This document shows positions 7,315 to 17,142 of a stretch of DNA of 64,000 nucleotides, piece after piece. The notes under the pieces are model-generated. The model was given only the letters and a program-made list of their open reading frames with translations. It did no database searches and had not been told where the DNA came from. The number at the start of each line of letters is the position of its first letter. Positions within the stretch are counted from its first letter, which is position 1. The position numbers were made by a program, and so were the translations under genes. Source of the stretch: Phytobacter palmae. Lineage in GTDB: Bacteria > Pseudomonadota > Gammaproteobacteria > Enterobacterales > Enterobacteriaceae. Location of the stretch: NCBI GenBank assembly GCA_900112785.1, contig FONB01000012.1:86401-150400 (forward strand), in the 5' to 3' direction.

Positions 7315-9417
7315 TTACGCTTTGGCGCGGCTGGCAATGATGTCGTCTGCCACATTGCGCGGGGCTTCCGCGTAATGGTGGAATTCCATGCTGTAGGTCG
7401 CACGGCCCTGCGACATGGAACGCAGCGTGGTGGAGTAACCAAACATCTCCGCCAGCGGTACGTCGGCGCGGATAATCTGGCTGCCGAAACGCTCTTCCAT
7501 GCCCTGCACCATTCCGCGACGGGAAGAGAGATCGCCCATGATATTCCCGGCGTACTCTTCCGGCGTTTCCACTTCCACATGCATAATCGGCTCAAGGATT
7601 GCCGGGTCCGCTTTGCGCGCGCCATCTTTAAAACCGAAGATCGCCGCCATGCGGAAGGCCATTTCCGAAGAGTCGACGTCGTGATACGAACCAAACGTCA
7701 GGGTCGCTTTCACGTCCACCACCGGATAACCCGCCAGCACGCCGTTGTTCATGGCTTCGCGCAGCCCTTTTTCCACAGACGGAATGTACTCGCGCGGTAC
7801 CACGCCGCCTTTGGTGGCATCTTCAAACACGAAGCCACTGCCCGGCTCCAGCGGTTCAAGGCTCAGCACAACATGGCCGTACTGCCCTTTACCACCGGAC
7901 TGGCGTACAAATTTCCCTTCGATCTCTTTCACCGCTTTACGCAGGGTCTCGCGATAGGTAACCTGCGGACGCCCGATATTCGCTTCCACGCCAAACTCAC
8001 GTTTCATACGGTCAACGATAATTTCCAGGTGTAACTCACCCATCCCGGAAATGATCGTCTGGCCGGACTCCTCGTCAGTGTGCAGGCGGAACGACGGATC
8101 CTCAGACGCCAGGCGCTGCAAGGCGATACCCATTTTCTCCTGGTCCGCTTTGGTTTTCGGCTCAATCGCGAGCGAAATTACCGGCTCCGGGAATTCCATA
8201 CGTTCAAGGGTTATCACCGCATCCGGGTCACTCAGCGTGTCACCGGTGGTCACATCCTTGAGCCCAACACAGGCGGCAATATCACCCGCCCGCAGCTCGT
8301 CGACTTCATGGCGATCGTTGGCATGCATCTGCACGATACGACCAATACGCTCTTTTTTGCCTTTCACCGGGTTCCACACCGCGTCGCCTTTTTTCAGCAC
8401 GCCGGAATAGACACGGATAAAGGTCAGTTGACCCACGTACGGGTCGGTCATCAGTTTGAACGCCAGGGCCGAGAACGGCTCGTCATCGCTCGGATGACGT
8501 TCCGCAGGCTGGCCTTTTTCGTCCACCCCCTGAATCGCCGGAATATCCAGCGGCGACGGCATCAATTCAATCACCGCGTCGAGCATGCGCTGCACCCCTT
8601 TATTTTTAAAGGCGCTACCGCACAGCATCGGCTGGATTTCCCCGGCCACGGTGCGTTTACGCAGCCCGGCGATGATTTCAGCTTCGTCCAGATCGCCCGT
8701 TTCCAGGTATTTGTCCATCAGTTCATCGCTGGCTTCGGCTGCCGCAGAGACCATTTTTTCACGCCACTCCTGAGCGGTGGACAGCAGTTCATCCGGCACA
8801 GGGGCATAGCTGAATGTCATACCCTGTGTGGCGTCGTCCCAGACAATGGCGCGCATTTTGATGAGATCCACCACGCCGGTGAAATGCTCTTCTGCGCCGA
8901 TAGGGATAACAATCGGCACCGGGTTCGCTTTCAGGCGGTCAATCATCATCTGCACCACGCGGAAGAAATCCGCGCCGGGGCGGTCCATTTTGTTGACGAA
9001 CGCCAGGCGCGGCACATGGTATTTGTTGGCCTGCCGCCAGACGGTTTCCGACTGCGGTTGTACGCCGCCAACGGAGTCATAAACCATCACTGCGCCATCC
9101 AGTACACGCATGGAGCGTTCCACTTCAATGGTGAAATCCACGTGCCCTGGGGTGTCGATGATATTGATGCGATGCGGCTCGTAACCTCTGTCCATACCAG
9201 GCCAGAAGCAGCTTACCGCCGCGGACGTAATGGTAATCCCGCGCTCTTGCTCCTGTTCCATCCAGTCGGTTGTTGCCGCGCCATCGTGTACTTCACCCAG
9301 TTTATGGCTCATCCCGGTGTAAAACAGGATGCGTTCTGTGGTTGTCGTTTTACCGGCATCGATGTGCGCGGAGATACCGATGTTGCGATAACGTTCGAGG
9401 GGGATGGGTCGGGGCAT
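7315..9417 (-). CDS. Second elongation factor G (EF-G paralogue), stand-alone
   Basis: 700-residue full-length translational GTPase. All GTPase elements are present: AHIDAGKT (17-24), RGITITS (59-65), DTPGHVDF (88-95, with catalytic His92), NKMD (142-145) and CGSAFKNKG. The domain [17 protein letters not shown] and domain [11 protein letters not shown] segments are also intact. It differs at many places from canonical enteric FusA as I remember it: it starts [14 protein letters not shown] rather than MARTTPIARYRNIG. It is not in the rpsL-rpsG-fusA-tufA operon but alone, divergent from an ArsR-type gene. AAGGAC precedes the ATG. I infer a second EF-G gene, perhaps conditional; calling it the only fusA would be wrong if the str operon exists elsewhere. 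Confidence 0.93.
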   Translation of the reverse strand: MPRPIPLERYRNIGISAHIDAGKTTTTERILFYTGMSHKLGEVHDGAATTDWMEQEQERGITITSAAVSCFWPGMDRGYEPHRINIIDTPGHVDFTIEVERSMRVLDGAVMVYDSVGGVQPQSETVWRQANKYHVPRLAFVNKMDRPGADFFRVVQMMIDRLKANPVPIVIPIGAEEHFTGVVDLIKMRAIVWDDATQGMTFSYAPVPDELLSTAQEWREKMVSAAAEASDELMDKYLETGDLDEAEIIAGLRKRTVAGEIQPMLCGSAFKNKGVQRMLDAVIELMPSPLDIPAIQGVDEKGQPAERHPSDDEPFSALAFKLMTDPYVGQLTFIRVYSGVLKKGDAVWNPVKGKKERIGRIVQMHANDRHEVDELRAGDIAACVGLKDVTTGDTLSDPDAVITLERMEFPEPVISLAIEPKTKADQEKMGIALQRLASEDPSFRLHTDEESGQTIISGMGELHLEIIVDRMKREFGVEANIGRPQVTYRETLRKAVKEIEGKFVRQSGGKGQYGHVVLSLEPLEPGSGFVFEDATKGGVVPREYIPSVEKGLREAMNNGVLAGYPVVDVKATLTFGSYHDVDSSEMAFRMAAIFGFKDGARKADPAILEPIMHVEVETPEEYAGNIMGDLSSRRGMVQGMEERFGSQIIRADVPLAEMFGYSTTLRSMSQGRATYSMEFHHYAEAPRNVADDIIASRAKA

Positions 9418-9658
9418 GATGCGTCCTTAGTCAGTTTGACAATAAATGGCCGATATGGCCGGTTAGGTTTCGCAAACTATAATAGTCCAATTGTACGAGT
9501 ATTCTAGTACTATTTTAAAATTTTGCGCTATCATTGAGATTGTTGGACCTGATGCATGGCGCATAGCCGTGCCTGTACGCATCGGGTATATTACCGGCCA
9601 GCCGCCGATACGGGCTGCTGCTCATGATGAGCAGAGCAACCGCCGACTCAGGAAAACT
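9418..9658. promoter_or_regulatory. Divergent region between EF-G paralogue and ArsR gene
   Basis: 241 bases rich in A/T in the middle. Contains TATAAT at 9478-9483 and a near-palindrome AGTATTCTAGTACT at 9498-9511, a plausible dimer operator for the ArsR-type protein. A TTGACA at 9436-9441 is too far from the -10 to pair with it. Which promoter is which cannot be settled by eye. Confidence 0.45.
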
Positions 9659-9970
9659 ATGATTGCGAACCACCCCGATACCGAACAAATATTGCTGGAA
9701 AACGTCCTTTTTGCCCTTGGTAACCCTCTTCGGCTGTCGATGATCAGGCGACTCGCCGATGGCAGTGAGTTAAGTTGCAATGCGTTGCGCCCGGAGGATG
9801 TGGCGAAATCCACCATGACCCATCACTGGCGCGTGCTGCGCGACAGCGGCGTGGTCTGGCAGCGTCCACAGGGGCGGGAAAATATGATTTCGTTACGCAG
9901 GGAAGATTTGGACGCCCGTTTTCCCGGGCTGCTGGATACGTTGTTGCAGGTGATGCAGGCAGGAAGGTAA
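9659..9970 (+). CDS. ArsR-type winged-helix regulator
   Basis: 103 residues with the ArsR/SmtB helix-turn-helix: ALGNPLRLSMIRRLADGSELSCN, then VAKSTMTHHWRVLRDSGVVWQRPQGRENMISLR, the recognition helix and beta-wing. The metal-binding CxC of arsenic and zinc sensors is not there (ELSCN has one Cys), so a non-metal signal is more likely. The start at 9659 is chosen for the AGGAAA before it; the frame is open upstream but without a good ribosome site. It is divergent from the EF-G paralogue, which it may control. Confidence 0.87.
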   Translation: MIANHPDTEQILLENVLFALGNPLRLSMIRRLADGSELSCNALRPEDVAKSTMTHHWRVLRDSGVVWQRPQGRENMISLRREDLDARFPGLLDTLLQVMQAGR

Positions 9971-9972
9971 GT

Positions 9973-10038
9973 CCCCTCTCCCCAAAGGGAGAGGCGCGAA
10001 CACATCATGTCACCCCGGTAAGCATCGCGCCACCGGGG
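9973..10038. repeat. GC-rich palindromes after the ArsR gene (copy 2)
   Basis: Hairpin CCTCTCCC-CAAA-GGGAGAGG (9975-9994) shares 17 bases with 7121-7137. A second stem, CCCCGGT (10013-10019) with ACCGGGG (10032-10038), looks like a REP unit and may end the converging ArsR and cobT transcripts. Confidence 0.6.
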
Positions 10039-10043
10039 ATATC

Positions 10044-11102
10044 TTACTTGCTTTCGGGCAATACAATATTGCTGTTAGCCAGCGTTCCCATCTTGTTGTG
10101 CATGGCACAGGCGGCATCCACAAGCTGCATGGCTAATGCCGCGCCACTGCCCTCGCCCAGGCGCATCCCCATATTGAGATACGGCTCCAGACCGAGGTTT
10201 TGCAGGGCGATACGCGCCCCTTTCTCCGCCGAAAGATGTGACGGGATCAGGTAATCCTTCACTTTCGGCTCGATACGGCACGCCGCCAGCGCAGAAGCAT
10301 AGGATAAGAACCCGTCGAGAACCACCGGCAGGCCGCATGACGCGGCACCGATCATCACGCCCGTCATCCCCAGCAGGTCAAACCCCCCCACCTTCGCCAG
10401 CACATCCAGCCCATTGTTTACATCAGGCTGGTTAATCTGAATGGCGCGACGCACCACCTGCGCTTTATGCGCAAGCTTCGACTCCGGCAAATTTGCGCCA
10501 ATGCCCACAACCGACTCCGGCTCTTCCCCGGTCAGTACGCTGACAATGGCTGCCGCCGGCGTGGTGTTTGCCATACCTAATTCACCCACGCCAAAAAGCT
10601 GGACGCCATCGGCAGCCTGTTCGCGGGTATAGCGGATGGTTTCCAGCAGCAACTCCTGCGCCTGCGTGGCGCTCATTGCCGGCCCCGTGGCAATGTTGTT
10701 ACTGCCACGCGCAACTTTCATATTGATAAGGCCGGGGATCGGATCGCTGTCGATACCGACATCCAGCACATGCACTTTCGCCCCGGCCTGCGCTGCCAGC
10801 ACGCAAACGCCCGTGGTGCCGTGCGTCATATTCGCCGCCTGGATCGCCGTTACCACTTGCGGCGAAATCGCCACCCCTTCGTGCCAGACGCCATGATCGG
10901 CGCACATCACGATGATGGCTTTCTTACCTGACTGCGGTTTACCACCTAACCCCGGCATCCCGGCGAGTTGTACCGCCAGCGACTCCAGACGCCCAAGACT
11001 TCCGGGCGGCTTGAGTAAACCATCAATATGCTGTTGCGCCTGCGCCATCGCACCCTGATCGAGCGCGGGAATTGCTGCCAGTAACGAAGTCAGTGTTTGC
11101 AT
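10044..11102 (-). CDS. cobT: Nicotinate-nucleotide:dimethylbenzimidazole phosphoribosyltransferase
   Basis: Makes alpha-ribazole phosphate, the lower-ligand precursor of cobalamin, from 5,6-dimethylbenzimidazole and nicotinate mononucleotide. 352 residues. Conserved sequences include [25 protein letters not shown] and [10 protein letters not shown], whose Glu317 matches the catalytic base of the Salmonella enzyme. Last gene of the B12 operon, 28 bases after cobS. The ribosome site is weak (GAGAAT), which may lower its yield relative to cobS. Confidence 0.97.
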   Translation of the reverse strand: MQTLTSLLAAIPALDQGAMAQAQQHIDGLLKPPGSLGRLESLAVQLAGMPGLGGKPQSGKKAIIVMCADHGVWHEGVAISPQVVTAIQAANMTHGTTGVCVLAAQAGAKVHVLDVGIDSDPIPGLINMKVARGSNNIATGPAMSATQAQELLLETIRYTREQAADGVQLFGVGELGMANTTPAAAIVSVLTGEEPESVVGIGANLPESKLAHKAQVVRRAIQINQPDVNNGLDVLAKVGGFDLLGMTGVMIGAASCGLPVVLDGFLSYASALAACRIEPKVKDYLIPSHLSAEKGARIALQNLGLEPYLNMGMRLGEGSGAALAMQLVDAACAMHNKMGTLANSNIVLPESK

Positions 11103-11130
11103 AGGAATTCTCAGTAGTGGTAAGAGCCGC

Positions 11131-11871
11131 TCAGAGCAGCGCTATAAGGAAAACCAGTTCACCCAGTTCAATGGCGGCACCCAGCGTGTCGCCCGTTTGC
11201 CCGCCCAGCGTGCGTTTAAGCAGCAGGCCGAGCAGAAAAATCGCCAGTGCGGTTATCAGCACAGCGGTCAGACCGCGCATACCTTCCAGCCCCACCGCCA
11301 CCAGCAGCGCAAACGCCAGCGTGATAACGGTCTGCGTGAAAGTCACCTTGCCGATAAACAAATTGCCCAGCCCCTCTTCACGGGCGTAGCGATGGCCATA
11401 CATCATCACCACCGCGCAGCCTCGCCCGGCGGCACAGGCCGCGGATAACGCAGCCGCAATAGCAAGCCCACGCAGGGACAGTTCGCTGATAACAAGGATT
11501 TTCGCCACCAGCACAAACACCAGCGCCAGCCCTCCGTGAGTGCCCAGGCGGCTGTCGCGCATGATCTCCAGCATCCGCTCACGCGTGCGGGCAGAAAAGA
11601 CGCCATCGCAGGTATCCGCTAATCCGTCGAGATGAAACCCACCGGTCAGCAACGCCAGAGCCAGTACCGCAAAGAGTGCCGCCAGCGGCGCGCCACACCA
11701 GGGCTGGAGCAACATAAACAGGCCACCACTGATGCCGCCAAGTACTACACCGACAAACGGAAAGGTGACGATGCCGCGTACATAATCCTGTACCTCCAGC
11801 CCCTGAACCAGGCGGGACGGCACCGGCAAACGGCTGATAAACGACAGCGTGGCAAAGAACAACCTGATCAT
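11131..11871 (-). CDS. cobS: Adenosylcobinamide-GDP ribazoletransferase (cobalamin synthase)
   Basis: Integral membrane enzyme that joins adenosylcobinamide-GDP to alpha-ribazole (phosphate), the last assembly step. 246 residues, mostly hydrophobic helices. The signature [20 protein letters not shown] (residues about 76-95) has the acidic residues that bind Mg2+. It starts inside the cobU stop (ATGA overlap), so the two are probably translationally coupled. Confidence 0.97.
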   Translation of the reverse strand: MIRLFFATLSFISRLPVPSRLVQGLEVQDYVRGIVTFPFVGVVLGGISGGLFMLLQPWCGAPLAALFAVLALALLTGGFHLDGLADTCDGVFSARTRERMLEIMRDSRLGTHGGLALVFVLVAKILVISELSLRGLAIAAALSAACAAGRGCAVVMMYGHRYAREEGLGNLFIGKVTFTQTVITLAFALLVAVGLEGMRGLTAVLITALAIFLLGLLLKRTLGGQTGDTLGAAIELGELVFLIALL

Positions 11872-12413
11872 TTGATTTTGACTCCGATCCCCGACACCAC
11901 CAGCCAGACGCTATCAGCGGCCTGCGCCAGACGTTGATTCACTCGCCCGGCGATATCGCGAAAATGCCGCGCCAGGCGGTTCTCAGGCACAATGCCCATC
12001 CCCACTTCGTTGGTCACCAGCACTACCGGAGCCGGGCAACAGGCGCAGGCAGCAATAAGCCGCTCGATCTCTTCCTGCACCTGCGCTTCCAGCCGCGCAT
12101 AATCCCAGCCATCCGGATCGCTGTCGCCACCCTGCGCGAACAGCAGGTTGGTGACCATCGTGGTAATGCACTCCAGTAAAATGGCCTCATCCGGAGGGTT
12201 ATCGGCGGTAATGATATCGGCCAGATCGTGCCAGCGCTCTTCGGTGCGCCAGTGTGCCGGGCGACTATCCCGATGGTGCTGAATGCGGGCCGCCATCTCC
12301 TCATCAAAAATTTGCGAAGTGGCGATATAGAGAACCCCCTTCGCGTTTACAACCAGCGATTCAGCGTGACGACTTTTGCCGCTGCGCGCCCCACCTGTAA
12401 CCAGCGTTAACAT
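11868..12413 (-). CDS. cobU: Adenosylcobinamide kinase / GMP transferase
   Basis: Bifunctional cytoplasmic enzyme that phosphorylates adenosylcobinamide and adds GMP. 181 residues with the P-loop [12 protein letters not shown] (7-18) whose His is near the guanylylated residue, and the conserved [21 protein letters not shown]. It overlaps cbiP by 7 bases and cobS by 4. Confidence 0.97.
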   Translation of the reverse strand: MLTLVTGGARSGKSRHAESLVVNAKGVLYIATSQIFDEEMAARIQHHRDSRPAHWRTEERWHDLADIITADNPPDEAILLECITTMVTNLLFAQGGDSDPDGWDYARLEAQVQEEIERLIAACACCPAPVVLVTNEVGMGIVPENRLARHFRDIAGRVNQRLAQAADSVWLVVSGIGVKIK

Positions 12414-13930
12414 GCGCGTTCCTGATGTTGATGCATAATCTGATAGATCCTCTCGATGTCGATGTGCCTGCGCATGGCGTCAGCCAGCAGGTCAAACTGC
12501 TGCGCTTTGTAGTGGGCATAATCCACCGTGCTGTCCAGCGGCGGCAAACCTTTGCGCACACGCAGCGTGTTAATCAACGTGCGGGTAAAATCGTTGCTGT
12601 CAAAAAGCCCGTGCAGATAGGTGCCAGACACCAGCCCGTCTTCACTCACCGCACCATCGGCGATACGTTGCCCTTCTTTTTCCAGCCACAACATCGGGCG
12701 GCACCCTTCCGACAGGCTGGTTTCGCCCATATGGATTTCATAGCCGTGCAGAGGAATATGTCCACAGCCCGCCAGTAGTCCGGGTAGTTCGCCCTGGACG
12801 GAGGCCGCTACCAGCGTGGTGGTTTTGTTTTGCGCAAAATGGGTGACGGTATTGAGCAGCCCCAGCCCCGGCAGCGTACCCAGCTCTGACTCCACCTCAT
12901 CGATAATGGTTTCCCCCAGCATCTGGTAGCCGCCGCAGACCCCCAGTACCGGCCCCCCCTGGCGATGATGCTGTAAAACCGCCTGCGCCAGCCCGCTCTC
13001 CTGCAGCCAGGCGAGATCCCCCAGCGTATTTTTACTGCCGGGGAGGATGACCAGGTCGGTATTGTGCAATTCTGACGGTGAGCGAACATAGTGTACGCGC
13101 ACGTCCGGTTGCGCAGCGAGAGCGTTAAAATCGGTGAAATTAGCGATGTGCGGCAGCTGCACGACGGCAATATCAATGGCCCGCTCGCCGCTGCGAAGAT
13201 ATTTACCACGCTGCAGCGCCACGCCGTCTTCGTCTTCTAAATCGACCTCCAGCCACGGCATCACGCCAAGCACCGGCACCCCGGTCAGCGCTTCTATCTG
13301 TTTGATACCAGGCGTCAGCAGAGCCACGTCGCCGCGGAATTTATTAATGATGATCCCTTTCACGCGCCAGCGTTCGTGCTCCTGCAACAGCGCCAGGGTG
13401 CCATAAATCGCGGCGAAAACACCACCCCTGTCGATATCGGCCACCAGCACCACCGGGCAACCGGCCATCTCCGCCATCCCCATATTGACGATATCGCGAT
13501 CGCGCAGATTAATCTCGGTCGGGCTGCCCGCGCCTTCCAGCACAATGGCGTCGTATTCACAACTCAGGCTCTGGTAGACGCTAATAATCTGCTCGCGCAG
13601 ACGCGGTTTGTAGTCGTGATAGCTGACGGCGTCCATATCGCTCGCCACTTTGCCCATCAACACCACCTGCGCTTTACGGTCGCTGGTGGGTTTGAGCAGA
13701 ACCGGGTTCATCCGCACATCCGGAACGATGCCCGCCGCTTCCGCCTGAAAAATTTGCGCACGCCCCATCTCTTGTCCGTCCGGGGTGATACCCGAGTTGA
13801 GCGCCATATTCTGCGATTTAAAAGGGGCGGTCTTTAATCCATCCTGATACAGAATGCGGCACAGCCCCGCCACCAGTACGCTTTTACCCACGTCTGATGC
13901 CGTACCCTGCAGCATAATCGCCAGCGTCAT
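12407..13930 (-). CDS. cbiP: Cobyric acid synthase (amidates b, d, e, g side chains)
   Basis: ATP- and glutamine-dependent amidase acting on adenosylcobyrinic acid a,c-diamide. 507 residues. The N-terminal dethiobiotin-synthetase-like domain has the P-loop [15 protein letters not shown] (9-23). The C-terminal class-I glutaminase-like domain has the nucleophile in [12 protein letters not shown] and the conserved [18 protein letters not shown] overlap with cbiO. Confidence 0.97.
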   Translation of the reverse strand: MTLAIMLQGTASDVGKSVLVAGLCRILYQDGLKTAPFKSQNMALNSGITPDGQEMGRAQIFQAEAAGIVPDVRMNPVLLKPTSDRKAQVVLMGKVASDMDAVSYHDYKPRLREQIISVYQSLSCEYDAIVLEGAGSPTEINLRDRDIVNMGMAEMAGCPVVLVADIDRGGVFAAIYGTLALLQEHERWRVKGIIINKFRGDVALLTPGIKQIEALTGVPVLGVMPWLEVDLEDEDGVALQRGKYLRSGERAIDIAVVQLPHIANFTDFNALAAQPDVRVHYVRSPSELHNTDLVILPGSKNTLGDLAWLQESGLAQAVLQHHRQGGPVLGVCGGYQMLGETIIDEVESELGTLPGLGLLNTVTHFAQNKTTTLVAASVQGELPGLLAGCGHIPLHGYEIHMGETSLSEGCRPMLWLEKEGQRIADGAVSEDGLVSGTYLHGLFDSNDFTRTLINTLRVRKGLPPLDSTVDYAHYKAQQFDLLADAMRRHIDIERIYQIMHQHQERAC

Positions 13931-14742
13931 GACGCCTCCTTAATGTGCGTTCCCCGCATACGGGTATAAAATTCAGCTTCACTTTTGCACAGCGGCATAC
14001 CCAGTTCGGTATGCAGTTTTACCAGCCAGGGTTGTGTTAATCCGGCCTGTTCAATTTGCGCTTTGCGGGCAAACACATCGCCAGGCGTACCGTATGCCAA
14101 CATTTCGCCGTGGCGCAGAACATACACCGCATCGCAAATCTCATAAATCAAATCAATATCATGGCTGGAAATCACCACATGATTTCCCTGCGCCACAATC
14201 CGTTGAATAATCGCAATCATCTGCATGCGCCCGGAGGGGTCCAGCCCGGCGGTAGGTTCATCCAGCAGCAGATATTTCGCCTGCAGGACCAGCGCCCCGG
14301 CAATGGCGACGCGTTTTTTCTGCCCGTGGCTCAGGCACTGAATCGGCTGATGGCGAAAAGATTGCGCATCCACCAGGGTCAGCGCATCGTCGGTACGCCG
14401 GGCAATGTCATCTTCCGCCACGCCAATATTGCGCAGGGCAAAGGCGATATCGCTGTCGATATCGGTGTAGAAAATCTGCTGGTCGGGATCCTGAAACACG
14501 GTCGCGACCTGCTGGCGCAACACAAGCAGCCCGCGCTTGCTGTAATCAAGTGGTTTTCCCTGCCACAACACCGCCCCTTGCTGTGGGCGTAAAATACCGC
14601 TCAGATTCATAAACAGCGTCGATTTGCCGCAGCCGTTCGCCCCCACCAGCCCGGTAACCGGCTGGCGCGAAAAATCGAGCGTTAACCCTTTCAGAATGGG
14701 CTCTTCCTGATAACTGAACCACAACCCGTCGGTCGCCAGCAT
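13927..14742 (-). CDS. cbiO: Cobalt ECF transporter ATPase CbiO
   Basis: ABC ATPase of the CbiMNQO cobalt importer. 271 residues with Walker [11 protein letters not shown]-loop [10 protein letters not shown], signature LSHGQKKR, Walker [13 protein letters not shown] and switch histidine in VISSHD. It lies 8 bases after cbiQ and overlaps cbiP by 4. ECF systems often use two different ATPases, but here a single CbiO is expected to form the homodimer. Confidence 0.97.
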   Translation of the reverse strand: MLATDGLWFSYQEEPILKGLTLDFSRQPVTGLVGANGCGKSTLFMNLSGILRPQQGAVLWQGKPLDYSKRGLLVLRQQVATVFQDPDQQIFYTDIDSDIAFALRNIGVAEDDIARRTDDALTLVDAQSFRHQPIQCLSHGQKKRVAIAGALVLQAKYLLLDEPTAGLDPSGRMQMIAIIQRIVAQGNHVVISSHDIDLIYEICDAVYVLRHGEMLAYGTPGDVFARKAQIEQAGLTQPWLVKLHTELGMPLCKSEAEFYTRMRGTHIKEAS

Positions 14743-14750
14743 GCCATTCC

Positions 14751-15434
14751 TTACAGGTGAAAATCACCCTGATAGAGTTTGATATCCAGCGTGGTTGCCA
14801 TCTCTTTGTAGCGCAGCAACACGCGGGTAAATAACAGCCCAACCAGCATCGCCAGCGAGCGGTAGCCCAGCGGTAAGGTTCGGTAGCCAAAGCGCAGGGT
14901 TTGCGCCCGGTGAATGGCCGCCGCCTCTTCCAGCAGGATAAAAATAAACCGCCAGGTCAGCAGAATTTGCTCAGTCAGCAGACGCGGCACTCGCCCCTTT
15001 CTGAGTAACACAATGAGCTGCGGAAACGGCAGGTTCAGCACCAGCCAGAAGGTGGCCGCCAGCGCCGCCAGGCTGCGCCAGAGGGTCGCATTGGCCATCG
15101 CCAGCCCTTCCGGCAACACACCCAGCCAGTAGCTTCCCAGTGGAATGCCCGCCAACAAGTGCTGCGGCTGCCGGGTGATGCTAAACAGTATTGTCACTAC
15201 CCCCACCAGCAGAAAACCGGTGGGGATCGCCATCCAGCGTAACCAGCGCCAGAACGAAATACGCAGCAGCCAGCAGGTAAAGGCTGCCAGCATCACCAGC
15301 AACGCGCCCTGCCCGACAGGGGGGAGCGAAAACGCCAGGATCATCATCGCCAGCCAGAGAAAGAATTTGCGTTCCGGGGCAACAGAGAACCAGCGGCTCT
15401 GGTAGCTCAGCCGATCAAGCCCGTTCGTTAGCAC
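14751..15434 (-). CDS. cbiQ: Cobalt ECF transporter transmembrane protein CbiQ
   Basis: T-component that couples CbiO to CbiM. 227 residues with five or so membrane helices and the coupling-helix ARG-type motifs (RAQTLRFGYR). The start (MLTNGLDRLSYQSRW) lies inside the cbiN reading frame, giving a 20-base overlap. That is two residues longer than Salmonella CbiQ as I remember it. Confidence 0.95.
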   Translation of the reverse strand: MLTNGLDRLSYQSRWFSVAPERKFFLWLAMMILAFSLPPVGQGALLVMLAAFTCWLLRISFWRWLRWMAIPTGFLLVGVVTILFSITRQPQHLLAGIPLGSYWLGVLPEGLAMANATLWRSLAALAATFWLVLNLPFPQLIVLLRKGRVPRLLTEQILLTWRFIFILLEEAAAIHRAQTLRFGYRTLPLGYRSLAMLVGLLFTRVLLRYKEMATTLDIKLYQGDFHL

Positions 15435-15696
15435 GCTGTCTGCCTTTCATGTAGCCCAGAATGTAAAAAATAACCGCCGCACCCAGCGATCCTTGCAGGG
15501 TAAAAAGCAGGCTTTCAATTTCACCGCTGGCCGGTTCATACAGCGGCTGAAACCAGGGTTTATAGTGCGGCGCGACAACCTGAATCTGGCTTTCCGCCTC
15601 GCCGTCAGAGCCGCCGTACTCACCACCGTGATTAATAAAGAACGGCAGAATCACCAGTGCGATAACCATCGAGAGTAAAATCAGTGTCTTTTTCAT
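15415..15696 (-). CDS. cbiN: Cobalt transport protein CbiN
   Basis: Small membrane subunit required by CbiM for cobalt uptake. 93 residues with an N-terminal helix (MKKTLILLSMVIALVILPFF), an extracytoplasmic loop with the family sequence APHYKPWFQPLYEPASGEIESLLF, and a C-terminal helix. It starts one base after the cbiM stop. Confidence 0.96.
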   Translation of the reverse strand: MKKTLILLSMVIALVILPFFINHGGEYGGSDGEAESQIQVVAPHYKPWFQPLYEPASGEIESLLFTLQGSLGAAVIFYILGYMKGRQRANERA

Positions 15697-15697
15697 C

Positions 15698-16435
15698 TTA
15701 ATGTCCTTGCGCGGTGATCAACTGACGTTTGGTGAGCTGGTCATAGATCATCACCGTGAGCAGCCCCTCAGCAATCGCAATGGGGATCTGCGTCAGGCAG
15801 AAGATACCCATAAATTTGACGATGGAACCGGTCGCCCCTGACTGCGGGTCCGGGAACGCTACGCCAAGCTGTACAGAGGTGACAAAATAGGTCACCACGT
15901 CGGCGAGCATGGCGCATAAGAAAACCCCGACATCACGGCGAATACCTGCGCGGCAGGCCATCTGCCAGACCAGATAACCGACGACAGGCCCAATCACCGC
16001 CATCGACATGCCGTTTGCCCCAAGCGTTGTCAGGCCGCCGTGCGCCAGCAGTAGCGCCTGAAACAGCAGTACAATCGCGCCGAGGACAGCTACCACACCC
16101 GGTCCAAAAAGGATAACCGCCAGACCCACGCCAGTCGGGTGCGAACAACTGCCCGTCACGGACGGAATTTTCAGCGCCGACAGCACAAAGATGAACGCAC
16201 CGCAAAGCGCCAGCAGAACCTTCTGGTTACTCTCTTCCGCCACAATGTGGCGCAGGCGTACCAGCCCGTACCACAAGCAAGGAAGAAATAACATCCACCA
16301 GGCCAGTGCCCACATCGGCGGTAAAAAACCTTCCATGATGTGCATGGCAAATGCCTGCTCCGGTACGACAAGCAGCAACAGGCCTGCTGCCAGCCCGCTT
16401 AACGACAGGCGTTTAAGCTGTTGTTCCCGTTTCAT
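15698..16435 (-). CDS. cbiM: Cobalt ECF substrate-binding component CbiM
   Basis: Metal-binding S-component. 245 residues. Residues 1-30 form a cleavable leader ending AFA, so the mature protein begins MHIMEGFLPP, whose second-position His is known to bind the metal. The later SVTGSCSHPTGVGL carries further metal-site residues. Start MKREQQ at 16435 is chosen for its ATGA overlap with cbiL; an ATG four codons earlier is less likely. Confidence 0.95.
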   Translation of the reverse strand: MKREQQLKRLSLSGLAAGLLLLVVPEQAFAMHIMEGFLPPMWALAWWMLFLPCLWYGLVRLRHIVAEESNQKVLLALCGAFIFVLSALKIPSVTGSCSHPTGVGLAVILFGPGVVAVLGAIVLLFQALLLAHGGLTTLGANGMSMAVIGPVVGYLVWQMACRAGIRRDVGVFLCAMLADVVTYFVTSVQLGVAFPDPQSGATGSIVKFMGIFCLTQIPIAIAEGLLTVMIYDQLTKRQLITAQGH

Positions 16436-17142
16436 AGCCTCTCCCACTGTTTATTCACCAGAATCGTCGAAAAATACGGCAGTGGCTGTTCGTCGCTTAC
16501 CTCAGCGAGTTGCCGCCAGCACTGTTCTCCCGGCAGGGTCGCTTCGGCCATCATCACTGCGCGGTCAAGCAATCCGGCATCGGCCAGCAACGCTTTGACG
16601 CGTGCGAAGCGGCCATAGACTTTCATCAGCACCAGGCTGTCGTGGTTCGCCAGCGCCTGTTTAATCTCATCCTCCGGCGCAGTACAGGAGACCACCGCCA
16701 GCGATTGTTGCTCCATAGCAAGCGGCGTTTGCGTACGCGCGGCAATAGCGGCAAAAGAGGTCACCCCAGGCACGATTTCCAGCCAGTCAGGGTGCCCCAG
16801 ACGCTGCAACAAGAAGACCCAGGTGCTGAACAGCATGGCATCACCCAGGGTAATGAAACCCACCTGCTTTCCGGCACGGGTTTCTGCGCTAAGCGCGGCG
16901 GCCACGTCATCCCAGACGGCCTCTTTTTCCGCACTGTCGGCACTCATCGGAAAGTGGGTACAGCGGATTTCCGTCTGCTCGCCCAGATATTCCCGCACGA
17001 TTGAGAGCGCAAGGCTGTCGCCCCCTTTTCTCCCTGCCGGGGCATAAAGCACATCAAGCTTGCCGAGAACGCGCGCGGCGCGCACAGTGAGAAGGTCGCT
17101 GGCACCGGGGCCAATCCCTAATGCGTACAGTCTGCCGCTCAT
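16432..17142 (-). CDS. cbiL: Cobalt-factor II (precorrin-2) C20-methyltransferase
   Basis: SAM-dependent methyltransferase that adds the C20 methyl group. 236 residues of the tetrapyrrole-methylase fold: N-terminal GIGPGASDLLTVRA (10-23), GDAMLFSTW and EIVPGVTSFAA. Coupled to cbiK and cbiM by 4-base overlaps. Confidence 0.96.
   Translation of the reverse strand: MSGRLYALGIGPGASDLLTVRAARVLGKLDVLYAPAGRKGGDSLALSIVREYLGEQTEIRCTHFPMSADSAEKEAVWDDVAAALSAETRAGKQVGFITLGDAMLFSTWVFLLQRLGHPDWLEIVPGVTSFAAIAARTQTPLAMEQQSLAVVSCTAPEDEIKQALANHDSLVLMKVYGRFARVKALLADAGLLDRAVMMAEATLPGEQCWRQLAEVSDEQPLPYFSTILVNKQWERL

Noticed and set aside
8080..9507. Long 475-codon open frame on the plus strand
   Set aside because: Antisense to the EF-G gene; long open antisense frames follow from its codon bias. 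No ribosome site and no recognisable domain.
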